Positions 12,282 to 23,160 of a stretch of 64,000 bases of DNA are shown here, one piece after another. The stretch comes from Brachypodius melanocephalos (taxonomy: Eukaryota > Chordata > Aves > Passeriformes > Pycnonotidae), in NCBI GenBank assembly GCA_013398615.1, contig VZSR01000479.1, positions 4,522,152 to 4,586,151 on the forward strand, in the 5' to 3' direction. The translations under genes and the position numbers were made by a program. Numbering within the stretch: position 1 is the stretch's first letter; each line of letters starts with the position of its first letter. The notes beneath the pieces were generated by a model. It worked only from the letters and a program-made list of their open reading frames with translations. It was not told the DNA's origin and did not search any database.

Positions 12282-12287
12282 TCCTAT
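12282..12287. repeat. Left target-site duplication of the solo LTR (TCCTAT)
   Basis: The hexamer TCCTAT immediately precedes the TGGA terminus of the LTR and is repeated exactly at 12522-12527. A 6-bp duplication fits class II-type endogenous retroviruses (alpha- and beta-like integrases). Confidence 0.85.
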
Positions 12288-12361
12288 TGGAGAGATGAGG
12301 TTGGAGGTTGGAGACAGACACAGGGCAGGACTCACAGAGGATCACGGGACAAACAGCGTGG

Positions 12362-12367
12362 TTTATT
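12362..12367 (-). promoter_or_regulatory. Poly(A) signal of the solo LTR
   Basis: AATAAA on the minus strand, only 13 bases beyond the TATA box. The signal therefore probably lies at or just before the start of R, giving a very short R region. In other LTR types the signal lies well inside R. Confidence 0.65.
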
Positions 12368-12380
12368 GCGCCGTGTTCCC

Positions 12381-12387
12381 TTTTATA
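12381..12387 (-). promoter_or_regulatory. TATA box of the solo LTR
   Basis: TATAAAA on the minus strand, in the context CCTATAAAAGG. It sits about 33 bp downstream of a CCAAT box (12424-12420), a classic U3 promoter spacing. Expected initiation would be about 25-30 bp further on the minus strand, near 12350-12356. Confidence 0.7.
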
Positions 12388-12419
12388 GGGTGTGCAAATT
12401 TCCTGTGCCTGGACACCTG

Positions 12420-12492
12420 ATTGGCTGGGGTCTCAGCCCCGCCCAGCTCCCTGGCCAATGAAATGTCTGCATTCAGAATTGAATGGGATTGG
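12420..12492 (-). promoter_or_regulatory. CCAAT/GC-box cluster of the LTR U3
   Basis: On the minus strand, CCAGCCAATC-type words occur twice (CCAAT at 12492-12488 and 12424-12420), with GGGCGGGGC between them at 12444-12436. A further CCAAT lies on the plus strand at 12455-12459. The repeated 9-mer ATTGGCTGG (12420-12428 and 12488-12496, plus strand) suggests duplicated NF-Y sites. This is a complete compact RNA polymerase II promoter by sequence. Whether it is active is unknown. Confidence 0.6.
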
Positions 12493-12521
12493 CTGGAGTT
12501 CCCTGTTTGAGTTCAAATCCA

Positions 12522-12527
12522 TCCTAT
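12522..12527. repeat. Right target-site duplication of the solo LTR (TCCTAT)
   Basis: Exact repeat of the hexamer at 12282-12287, directly after the CA terminus. Confidence 0.85.
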
Positions 12528-15500
12528 CAGTGCCCACCCAGGGACTTACTTCTCTATCGAACTAGCCTTGCTGAATTGGGTTTCTTATTTATGGCCAAAT
12601 TTATCTGTCCAGCTACTGACCAGCTGTGCTGTGACATTAGATGAGACACCATCACACATTTTCAGTCTGACTCCAAGCCCAGATGCACCGATTTTGTGCC
12701 ACAGAGATATCACTTCCCTGTGTCACACAGTAGAGAAGTGATGCTCAGGTTTTCTTCTATAGATTATATCCTTCTATATAATAATTCTGTGGACATGCCA
12801 TTAGCTTGTGTCATGGAGGAAGAAAATGAGGGAGGAGGAAGCTTTTGTTCCCTAATGCTGTGTTTCAGTCATTTAGTCTTACTGGTTTTATGCAGTTAGG
12901 AATGAAAGATGTAACTTCAGGCTTTCTATTGCTCAGCATATATATGTTCCAAGACAGAAATGAGAGCAGAAAACCCACAAATCTGAGTAATGGGACCAGG
13001 ATCTATGAATTTAAGGCTTCTAAATATGCAGACAACTACTCAGAGAGAACCAGGATTAATTCCAAATATTTTTCTGTCCCTTTGACCCAGACAGATCATT
13101 ATTAAATGGAAATCTCTTCCTCTCTCCTTCCCCCATCCATTACTCTCAGCTCTGGGATTTTTCATGCAAATAATTGTATGTCCTTATATAGCTTCTTTTT
13201 TTTCATTATTTTTCAGTCTTCCTATAGTCTATGATAGTCCCTTGCTGAGTTTTGTGTTAACATATAGAGATATTGTATTATGTCTTATGGAGTCTGACAC
13301 AAAGAGAAGGAAAACCTTGGATTCAGCAGCAGGAATCCAGATCTGGTACAGAACAGTGGGGACCAACCCTTGATGAAATAATTCTGCCCATTTCTTCAAT
13401 GCCCAAGGCTCACCTTCCCTGTAAACCCATCACCTGGGGTAATTTCACCCAGTCTTCATATCCCTCACTCATACTGGGACGCTTAGCTCCTGACTCTGTA
13501 ACCATTCCCATGAAGCATAACAAATAAGCACAGCATTTTGCATCAATATAATTCCCACTGAACATCCAGTACCCCAGCAAGAGACAATTTGCAGAACTGA
13601 TATAAATAATAACTGTGCCCAAAGCACTCCTTGGTTGACATTAAGAAGAACTAGAGCAGGAACTTGTCATGTCTGAACAAAAAGAATGTGTCTTTTTAGC
13701 CTAAAATTATTCAGAGCACAGACTCCAGCAAGAGCAAACCACTTCAGTTTTGCCACAAATAAACTTGTGTTAGTCAAAGCACTGCAATTATTACATCCAG
13801 CCTTCATGGTGATTTTTGTGTGGCATCATTCATACATATTTTATACTAAACTAAAATATTTGTAAGATGAGAAATGTACCTTTTTTAGGAGCAAAGATAA
13901 ACTCTTGCTTATTCCAGCTATTTTGGCAAAGCTCTCTAGCACACACAGCAACATCTACAGCCAGGGTTTCCATGTATCACAGGGTTTTGTACTGGCAGAG
14001 AAATGTCTTAAAAGACTGTGGATGCTAAGGCGAGATTCAGAACCATGCAGCCAGCAGGCAACATAATATTTTGTCAGTAAGAAAGTACACAATTCTGGTT
14101 TTGATACAAAACTCTTCCCAGTGGTTTTCTCCATTAGTATTTTGGGCATTAAGGAGTGACTTTTGCAAAAATATCATACTAGATACAGCCAAATAAAACA
14201 TATTCCTTATTTTTGAGGACAGAAAGTGGCTTTGATCCCTTAAGCTGACCAAACACACTAGTATAATAAATTTACCAGCATAAATAAGGCCTCACATTAA
14301 AGCCAGGCAAGTTGCATGCTCTGCAGCCAGAGAATGAGATGTGAATAAGGTGAAGGTTTCTCCATCTAATAAACTGAAAATCATTTAAATTTTGGAGAGT
14401 TCAGTGGGACTTTACATTTGTTGTCCACTTTGCTTTTTGATTTCGATGCAGTGTTGACCACTGACTGAAAACAATTAGAACAACACAGGAGTGGGAGTGC
14501 TCCATGCAAGGCAAAGTAATAGCTTTGCCTTGTCATTATGCTGGAGCATTTATAGTCAAAGACAATGGCACTAATAGATTCATTCATTCATTCAGAAACA
14601 ACCTCAGACCTTTCAAGCGTGCAATTAAAATCTCTGTCACTTTATATGGAGCGCAGAGCTAGTGTTTTACTGTCTAGTCACCAAGGTATAGCACAAATTC
14701 TTTGACTGATTATGGCACTAAAACCTACAAAACAATCAGGATTCATGAATATTTTTGTGGCTGTTGAATAGATATCTGAATTAAATTACTTTGCAAACAG
14801 TGACAAAGTCATCCAGATAATAAGTGATGGTACTTATTACTTGATCAAGAGTAAGAGGGAAAAAAGTCAGAAACAGGAGACTGGAAGGGATGTCCTTCCA
14901 AACAGTCACTTTGTCCCCTAAGAAACCAATAACTGCATCACTTGGGACAAACAGGATCTTAAATGACTTTTCTCTTTTGTCCTGCAAGGACTTCCCAGAA
15001 CCATGCTGCTCCCAGCTCCCATTAATTTACAGCTTATCTATACTCATTTGCTATCACCACAGCATCAACTTTTGGGTTAAGAAGTTCTTCCTTTTTTCTT
15101 GCTCTCTGTCTGTCCAGAGAAACCTTCAAAGTTTTCATTTTGCTGGGACAAATAAGCCACAGATTTGGCTCATTGAGTTTCATCTTTTATGATATTTTCT
15201 CACACATAATTATCAAACTCTCTACACTTTGTTTTACGTATTTTGCAGCTTGAATCCATCTCTTTTGACTATAAGGGATCGGTTCTGTATTCAGACATTA
15301 ATGCTTCTGTATAAATGGAGAAAATAATTCAGCTGTTTAATCTCAGAGCACATTGGGTTTTTATACAGCCATATTGTTTTAGTGGTTCATAATCACCCTG
15401 TGATCAAACACCACACCAGAATCTTTCTCCTCATTAGACATTCCTGGCTGATGAGTTTTTGCCTTATAGCACCAACCCAGCTGCAAGTTTCTAAGCTCAT

Positions 15501-15875
15501 AATTAACCTCCCTCTTCCTTCCGTTTTGAGTTTCCTACATCTCCACAGAGAAGGCAAGCACATATGTATATATATACTTTGTGTATACAATGGTTTTTCA
15601 TACAGGGCAGGATTGCCACTGGCAGGTTTTCCACCTCTGGCACAGCCCCTCTCAGGAGCTACTTATTCCAGTTTCTTACCCATTCAGGTTTGCCTTTCTG
15701 AAGAAAATATCGGCTGGGGATTTCACCTTTCTTATTATTCCTTTTAATTTCAATTGAGCTATTCATGTCTCTTTGTCATAGATTATTTCCACCAAGAAAT
15801 TTACAAATGCAGTTAGGGAAAAGCACTTGTTTCTGTAGGTTCAAGGACTATTGGATAAGAAATCTGTGAGCTATT
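12528..15875. other. Unique AT-rich non-coding sequence
   Basis: No gene, RNA or known repeat. Frames of 60-121 codons on both strands are rich in Ser, Leu, Phe and Cys and have no recognisable motif. A short ATTC tetranucleotide run occurs at 14577-14594 and a small TA/TG run near 15562-15590. Confidence 0.55.
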
Positions 15876-15957
15876 ACGTCAAGGAATAATTAAAACATTA
15901 AAACATTAAACTATGCACGTCAAGGAATAATTAAAACATTAAAACATTAAACTATGC
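15876..15957. repeat. Perfect 41-bp tandem duplication
   Basis: Two adjacent copies, 15876-15916 and 15917-15957, are identical over 41 bases, and the next two bases (AC) continue the unit. Each copy contains an inner near-repeat of the octamer ATTAAAAC, about 2.8 units, so the array is nested. The unit is AT-rich. Perfect identity indicates a recent slippage or duplication event, or possibly an assembly artefact. Confidence 0.95.
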
Positions 15958-18900
15958 ACTGGTGACATCTAAAGGTTCCTCTGACATTATCAGCAAAGGT
16001 ATCTCCCCATCATGACATCATTATAACAATCATTATTAACAGCCTTATTCCCATATCAAAGATGTTTTTAAGAAAGGACTGTGATGACTTTTTTCTTTTC
16101 ACCATGCCAATAACAACCAGTTATCACTGCAGAGTAAAAAAAAATGAATATTTACCATCTTATAGGTCAAATTTCTTCCAGTAACACTAAGTTATTTAAC
16201 CCAACTCTGCTGAGTACAGGTGACAAAGGAGTTTTGGTCACCGATGGGATCATAGTAATGTCTATGCCATTGAACAGTAGTCAAAAAACCAGAAGATGAA
16301 TAGCCAGATGCACACTCACAGGCACACTTGGCACTTCAGAACCTACATGATCCTTATTGAATTAAATACAAGGAACATGGCACTCCTGACAACTTTTCTT
16401 AAATATTGTGAGTGAATTTACTGGGTTCAATTCAGGCAAAGACTTTCAAACACAAAGCATTTGCTGAAGTGATAGCAAGGGAACAGAGGAATAAACCACG
16501 CCTTGATCTGCTCTTGGAGATGTGCAGGAAGTCAGCAATTTAGCCTGAAAAATACAGCTTTTTGTCAATAGAACACACAAAATGAAGGCTCCAGGGTAGC
16601 AAGTGGGGATATTTTTTTGAAGGTAGGAAGACTCAAGGGGAAGATAATAATTTTGGCAGGGAAAAAAAAAAAAAGTGAGGAAAGGCAGATTTTGTGCTTA
16701 TGTTTGTATGCTTGTTATGATTGGCATGGGCATGGGTGTGAATTACTGAGTATGCAAGTTGAACATACACATAGGGACACCATTCTTTCCATATTTCCAA
16801 TTCAGGTTGTGGATGCCAAGCGTTTCTTGCTCTTCATCTTCTGCACAGATTTGTGGGAAGCTGAAGACACAAGCCTTGACTTGGGGCAGCGTGAACATCT
16901 GGGCTGGTTGTGACAGCTTGAGCAGAGTCTTGCTTTTGCCAGGACTTCTGATGGAAAAATCTTTGTGTCAAGGAAAGAAAACAAATGGAATTTCAGGAAA
17001 AGACATGAGTCCTTTACCTTTAAGTTAGGTTTGAGGGAGGGGGAAGAAGCTGGTGGAATTCTTTTTGGCTGCCTGTCATATCTTCTATGGCTTATTTTAG
17101 AGCTTCATACTCAGAAATATGAGTCAATTTTGAGGCCCAGCCTAACATCCCCAAGACTTCAGCTCCTCACATCCCATACACTTGAACTGGGGTGTCACAT
17201 CCTCCCACGTGGGAGCATTGACATTAAAGAACTTGACTTCCATCCACCAGGTACCCAGAAATATGACATTAGTTCAAGGCAAAGCAGATATAACATCTTT
17301 CCACATGCAGTACCATGGCTTTTTTCTTGCATGACACAAGTCAGAAGATGAGCACAGCTCATTAACAAAAGATGTGTTGAAGAATGGAAAAGGGCAACAA
17401 GGTGTTAACAGCCATACCTGCTCCCTGACGTGAATAGCAAACCTTCCCTGTCCCTGCAGCATTCCTGAGTGCAGTTAAACATATGGATCAGGGATGTTTT
17501 GGTAACAGCTGAAATGCCTGTTAGGATCACTGCATCATTCATGAGCGCAACTGAGAATATTAGCTTATTAGCAGAGGGCCTTTCTCATCAGACAAGGCAC
17601 TGTAAAAGCCAATCAGCCTGTACATCTATAGCAGAAAAAAAAACTCTCAGTAAATAGATCTAAAAGGTTTCCATGTGGTGTGGGCTTCTATTCTTTCAGT
17701 TCCAGGAAACAAAGAGGGAGAGAGAGATAATACCCAAACGATCCTCCTCCATCAGTGATGTCCCCAAAGTCTCACAGGATTTTGGCCAGGTGGCTTAGCT
17801 ATTATCAAACGTTGTTTGCACCAAATAACGTCGGTTTAAAAGCCGAGTATTCTTTCAATTCCTCTTTCTGTTTCATTGATCTGAGTAGCCCCAAGCCTGA
17901 ATGCCTGAGGCTATTTTGGCATGGAAGAAGGAAGATGGAGCCTGTTGTGTAGTAGCATCTCAGTCCATTGGCAGCTGTATGACTAACTGATACTCCTTAA
18001 CACTGCAACACATATATCTGGTTTCTGTGAAAACATGCTGATATATTCATGGCTGGATTTACTTATAAATGAAAGTTAGCAGAGCTAGGGACATTACTTT
18101 ATGGTCTGCTTTGCCCTGACCATAAAGGCTTCCTAATAGATGTCTGAAGCTGCTGGATATTACTGCAATATAAATAAAAAATAATAATGCATCATTTTAA
18201 TGTAAACAGAGGCATTCCACATTGAAGTATGTTTTCAAGTGTGTTTAAGATACAGGACTATTACAGTTCACACTTGAGTAGCCTACCCTTGAGGTAACAG
18301 AGACATAGATATGAGCTGTGACATTTAAATTAGCAAGAAACATCAAACATAAATAAAAAAGTCATCTTTGGTTGTTTCTGGAAGCTGATCACCCAGCAAC
18401 ACTAGGCTTTATGGTCTGAGTAAACTTAGGTGATTTAGTGCACAAAGACTGTAATAATTAACATGTTGATGCCTATTCTCTAAGCTGCTTCCCTGGAACC
18501 ATTTCCCATTCTGCTGAAATAGCTTCATAGAGAAAAATTGACCCAACCTTGGGTAAGTTCCTCTTTACAGGAGCTGCTGTATGCAGAAAAAGCATGTCCT
18601 TTTGCACAAATCCAGACAATACTGACAATTTGGTCGCTCATGCTTGAAAGCTCAGATTTTTAGCTTGGAAAGACAAGGCCAGATAGGGCTGAAGGGAAAC
18701 TCGTTATGCAGGGGTTTGATGGAGAGAGGTTGTGACCGCCAAACAATTAAGAGACATTTCACTTTAAAGTTTCATTGGATTTTCTCTGGTGTTTGCTCTT
18801 GTGTCAAGTGCCATTATAGAAACGCTGGCTCCATTCCCAGGCGTTTGTGCAGTCCTTACACTGCATCTCAGAGCATTCCCTCTCCTGCTGGAACCTGCAG

Positions 18901-19902
18901 GCAGCCAGGGCCATTCCCACAGCTCCCACCCACCACACTGCCAAGCCCTGATAGCCACCCATTGCTCAATGTTTGGTCACTCTGGGACCTTGATGGCCTT
19001 GCCTGGTGAAAGAGAGATGTAAAAGGAGAAAAAAAAGGATCAGGACCCCAGCCTCTCATTGACCAATAGCATTATTTTTCACTGTGGACAAGATTAAGCA
19101 TCTTTACCTGTCTGCAGCAACAGTCCCCACTGCCTGGGCAAAGCCCTCTGATGTTCAATAGCTTTGGCTCTTCTGGTTTGCTGATTGTTTGAGGTTTTTC
19201 CTTTTTACTTATTTATCCAGACTGATTTGTCTTTATTTCAGTTGAAGCTTAACCTTTCTAGTCTTAGCCACATGAAAACTTTCCAGTTGGAAGGTCCCCT
19301 CCATGTGAAATATTCTACTCTATTCTATGACCGTGTTTGTCCAGGTTTTGTTCACAAGTTTTTTTTGTGCATAAACCCTGTCCTCTTGCCTCTCTGCTCA
19401 TCCACTCCCCTCTGTGCAGAGCAGGCTACACATGCAGGATAAATTCTAATATTAGAATAAAATTTTCCTTTTGTATTTGAATTTACCCTCTAAATATTTG
19501 CTTATGGTAATGATATGTGAAACTGGCTCGCTACCCACAAGGTTTTTTGCTGCTATAAATTGAAATTGAATAGGTTTCACATGACTTCTTGTTAGTCATC
19601 TTTCTTATTATTATCTTCTAGATGTTTGCAAACACTCTGCTCAACTGCTCTGCTGCAGGCAGCGAGAGTCAACACACTGGGTTAAATAATATTTAACAAT
19701 AGTAGAAGTGATTGAAAGACATAGACATATTACTTATCAATGTATAAAAAATATGTCATTCATGCATGTACACTCATACATGTGTAGTACCTGTGTAAGC
19801 TTAAGTCTAAAAGAGGTGCCTCATACTATCTTGTCAGATATTTGTGATATTCAATTTGATTAAATATACAGATCAAGTCAGCCTAGGCCAGCTGGAAATG
19901 TC
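15958..19902. other. Unique non-coding sequence
   Basis: No gene or RNA recognised. An A13 run lies at 16662-16674. A 16-bp perfect palindrome with half-site ATTCTAAT lies at 19443-19458. Frames 16965-17351 and 18644-19009 (about 120-128 codons) have no domain and compete with open frames on the opposite strand. Confidence 0.5.
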
Positions 19903-20565
19903 TTGTCTCTGGAACTGCGTAGTCCAGACTTACTCTGTCAGCTCAACATACTTACCCTGCTAAAACCCTGTAGTTCATCCAGGAAATTCAACCTAGCGAG
20001 CAAAGGATATATCCTTCTCAAACCCCTCTTCAATTCAAAACGCAGATATAAACTGAAATGCTCAGCTGAACTGTTGATAAGTGCCAAAGCAATGTTGTGG
20101 ACTTTGCTATTAAGACCAAGTAAAAGTCACAGGAACATTTCTAGGAAGTTGGCAGAGGTGACAACCCAGCCTTGGCCCCAGAAGTGGCTGCAATGGCTTG
20201 GAAGCAAATCTCATCTCTGCTCCCGAGGGCCAGTGCTCAGGATGGATGGGTAAAGAAGAAACCAGACAGGCTTGTCGTGTTCTCTCCACTGCAACATGAA
20301 TTAGTTTATCATGGATCCAAGAACACCGCTCTGGAGACCAGTCAGAGTCAATTAAACGTGAAAGAGGTGAACCAGGACATGTTAGGAGACATTCTCTCAT
20401 TGGGTCAGCATCCTGTCTATTGCTCAGTCTGCTGTTGGCACTGCACTCCCAAGCTGCCTGGGAAGACTTGAAGGGCTCATGGTGACATTCATGACCAATC
20501 CTTAAGTCCCAGCTAAGACTACATCTCCCACTGCCGTAAAAACAATAAACACAAGGAAGTTGCAA
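19903..20565. other. Block open in several frames, no supported product
   Basis: Three long frames overlap here: plus 19903-20253 (116 codons), plus 20172-20471 (99 codons) and minus 20110-20565 (151 codons). The minus frame is rich in Cys, Ser, Trp and Arg without a recognisable domain, and simultaneous openness of opposing frames points to base composition rather than coding. The sequence is unique by eye and slightly GC-richer than its surroundings. At 20518-20535 it has an ACTACATCTCCCACTGCC word resembling the ZNF143 motif. It could be a non-coding RNA exon or an old unrecognised repeat. I cannot decide. Confidence 0.2.
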
Positions 20566-21014
20566 CTTTCTTTTTTTTTTTCCACTGCATTAAGCAGGAA
20601 CATTTTTCTTGCTGATATCAGTTTGCAAAATTCCCTTCAACTGCACTCCCTATGCATCATTTTAAAACTCCTGGTTAAAGACGCACACAACTTATCACTG
20701 TCAGCTGTGCATGCTTATAGGAACCCTGACATTTCCACAGATTTTAAGAAATTTGAGTCAGGACAAAATTTGGCAGGTCCACTAATAAGCAATATTATTT
20801 TTCTTTGAAAAGACCCAATTCTAATCAACCTGTGGCAATGTAGTGATTTTGCATCAATTTGTCCTTGGCAAAAGCTGAGTTTTTTATAAGCAAATTTCAT
20901 CAGCTTCACTGAGAAAATGAAGCTATTTTTCAACATTCGGTACTTCCTTTCTGACCACTTGCATTTTATCTTTACAGTCTTATGAAGAGAAAACATTTAT
21001 ATTAATTAATAGGG
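20566..21014. other. Unique AT-rich sequence
   Basis: Begins with a short T run (20570-20581). No gene or repeat recognised. Confidence 0.55.
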
Positions 21015-21036
21015 AAAAAAAAAAAAAAAAAAAAAA
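21015..21036. repeat. Poly-A run (A22)
   Basis: Uninterrupted A22 on the plus strand. No recognisable retroposed sequence precedes it, so it is not clearly a retroposon tail. Confidence 0.9.
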
Positions 21037-22774
21037 GGTGTGGGCTTTGCTCTGATTAGCTGTTTAAGAAAGGTCATCTTCTGACCTAGAAGAGTCTCTG
21101 GTCTCCTCTGCTGGATTCCACTGAAACCTGGCCCAGAGGTGATGGTGTCCACTTCTTGCATGACAGGGTTTTGTTCCTGTTGTCTGTGAGATGTGGAGCT
21201 GACACAAGGAATTTGTATCAGAAGATCATCAGATAAAAGAAGTCATGTGAGACTCACTAAATAAAAGGTGGGGGGGAGGGAAAGATATGTCAGCAGGACA
21301 CGGTGCTTCATAAGAGCCTGGACTTATCTTTATAGTGAATGTTATCTGTAAGATTGATAAATGTGCGACAGGCTGGAAAGGGGAGAGAGGACAAAGTCAT
21401 TGTACTGAAAAACTAGGCCTGGCAACAATAAAAAAACCCTATAAAATAGTTAAAAACCTAATAGCTCACTGGAGCTTTTTGCCAGAGCAAATCTTCTATG
21501 TCCAATAGTTCTCTAAAGGCATTAGAAAATGAAAGGAGTTTTAATGCAGCCCTACGTTTCTTTTCTTTCTGGTTTTACAAGGGGCGATGTGGCAATCTAA
21601 TTATACTGTGTTGTGAACTGATATTATGTCCTGCAAGAGAAAGAAAGAAGCTTTTTTATTGTTCCATTATGCAATTGTTGCTACTTTTTACGCCCATTCC
21701 AGCTTTGGTGCAATAACTCAGTACTGTAGCCTGCATTATTTTTTTTTTTTTCTTTTAACCATTCCTTCTTTCACACTAATAAAATATGCTGTGCAAACAA
21801 AAGCACATTACCCAGCCAGGGTATGAGCAAAGGCATTCCTTCATTTCTTGATTCCTCAAATAGCATGCAAGCCCCAGAGGAACTTATAGCAAGGTGGTGG
21901 GGACATTTTAGGGACATTTTCTCCCTGTCTTAATGTTCAGAAAAATGAAAGGTTATGTGACTGCTCACAGTAGTCTCCTCCTGAACCAAGCACACCAACA
22001 AGCCCTGGGAACTGCCCAGCAAACACTGACAGATGAAGAAAGCCACCACTCAAATCGTACTCTTTTTATGTAAAACCCTCACCCTTTGTCCTTTTCAATT
22101 ATGTATGGTCATGTTCTCACAATAGCTTCTGCTGTCACTATGATTTAAAGATAAGGTTTCTTTTAAAAGACCCGTTTGTTTCTAGTGCCAACATAGCCAG
22201 TCTAAGCAGATAAATAAGTGCACGGTTTTTGAGACCCTCCCTTGCCAAGGATTTTTTTTTGTCCTTCCCCAGAGTCTACCACCTGAACCTCTTGCTAATC
22301 ATTTCAAGGCTATTCAGAAGGTAGTCCCTGCATAATTTTTAGCTTAGCATAAAAAACTGCATAATTGTTATTCATTTGGCTTGGCAGTTATTACACACCA
22401 AAGTGACCTCTGCTTCTCTGTTAATTATAAATAGTTTTGTCTCTTGGATAAATTGAAGTGAATTAGCTCAGTTTTAAGATCTTATCAATAATTTAAATAG
22501 CCATTTCAAACAAATGAAATAGAAGAAAAAAAACACACATTAAAGAAACCACAACAAAGGAAAAGAATCAACCTTACACAGAAAAGGCCAACTTCCAAGT
22601 GTAAAGCACCAACAATTTGTTGATTTACTAGTTGAGGGCAGAATTCAATAACAAAGCTAAACGAGGAGCAAGTTTTATTTTTCCATGCATGCAAACCCAA
22701 GCATTTGCTGTGGAGCAGGAAGGGTTTGGAGGCTGCTCCCTGCCCAGCATGGCAGGCCATTAGCCACAGCTGTC
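21037..22774. other. Unique sequence with possible conserved block at 22330-22500
   Basis: No gene is supported. A short G-rich word GGTGGGGGGGAGGG lies at 21267-21280. Around 22330-22500 the sequence has TTGGCTTGGCA (NFI half-site-like), TTATTACACACC, TTAATTATAAATAG and related words, suggestive of a conserved AT-rich element. Up to the gap at 22775 there is nothing else. Confidence 0.3.
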
Positions 22775-23123
22775 NNNNNNNNNNNNNNNNNNNNNNNNNN
22801 NNNNNNNNNNNNNNNNNNNNNNNNNNNNNNNNNNNNNNNNNNNNNNNNNNNNNNNNNNNNNNNNNNNNNNNNNNNNNNNNNNNNNNNNNNNNNNNNNNNN
22901 NNNNNNNNNNNNNNNNNNNNNNNNNNNNNNNNNNNNNNNNNNNNNNNNNNNNNNNNNNNNNNNNNNNNNNNNNNNNNNNNNNNNNNNNNNNNNNNNNNNN
23001 NNNNNNNNNNNNNNNNNNNNNNNNNNNNNNNNNNNNNNNNNNNNNNNNNNNNNNNNNNNNNNNNNNNNNNNNNNNNNNNNNNNNNNNNNNNNNNNNNNNN
23101 NNNNNNNNNNNNNNNNNNNNNNN
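22775..23123. other. Assembly gap (349 N)
   Basis: All bases are N. The right edge abuts a CCTTC pentanucleotide array, so the missing DNA is probably mostly that repeat, a common cause of short-read or GA-rich long-read dropout. Long open frames reported across it are meaningless. Confidence 0.99.
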
Positions 23124-23160
23124 CCTTCCCTTCCCTTCCCTTCCCTTCCCTTCCCTTCCC
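23124..23160. repeat. (CCTTC)n microsatellite at the gap edge
   Basis: About 7.4 units of the pyrimidine pentamer CCTTC (purine strand GGGAA), running directly out of the gap. The true array length is unknown because its left side is missing. The unit has three C and two T, so it is distinct from the TTCCT array at 60841. Confidence 0.95.

Larger units (their letters stand above)
12288..12521 (-). mobile_element. Solo LTR of an endogenous retrovirus (234 bp, class II-like)
   Basis: The element has TG...CA ends, with TGGA at 12288 mirrored by TCCA at 12518-12521, and is flanked by a perfect 6-bp duplication TCCTAT. Transcriptional signals are all on the minus strand. In sense order there are CCAAT (12492-12488), a GC box GGGCGGGGC (12444-12436), a second CCAAT (12424-12420), TATAAAA (12387-12381) and AATAAA (12367-12362). 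No internal viral sequence, primer-binding site or second LTR adjoins it, so it is the product of LTR-LTR recombination. The known pattern is that solo LTRs outnumber full proviruses in bird genomes. The intact ends and duplication suggest a fairly young insertion. The subfamily name is not assigned. The open frame 12231-12461 is a shadow of the LTR. Confidence 0.88.

Noticed and set aside
12231..12461. 76-codon plus-strand frame
   Set aside because: It reads antisense through the solo LTR.
12505..12525. GTTCAAATCC word like a tRNA T-arm
   Set aside because: No acceptor stem or anticodon arm accompanies it, and it is the LTR terminus.
21015..21036. A22 as a processed-pseudogene tail
   Set aside because: No gene-like sequence or target-site duplication was seen next to it.
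21267..21280. G-rich word as a G-quadruplex
   Set aside because: Only a few G tracts with very short spacers. Too weak to claim.
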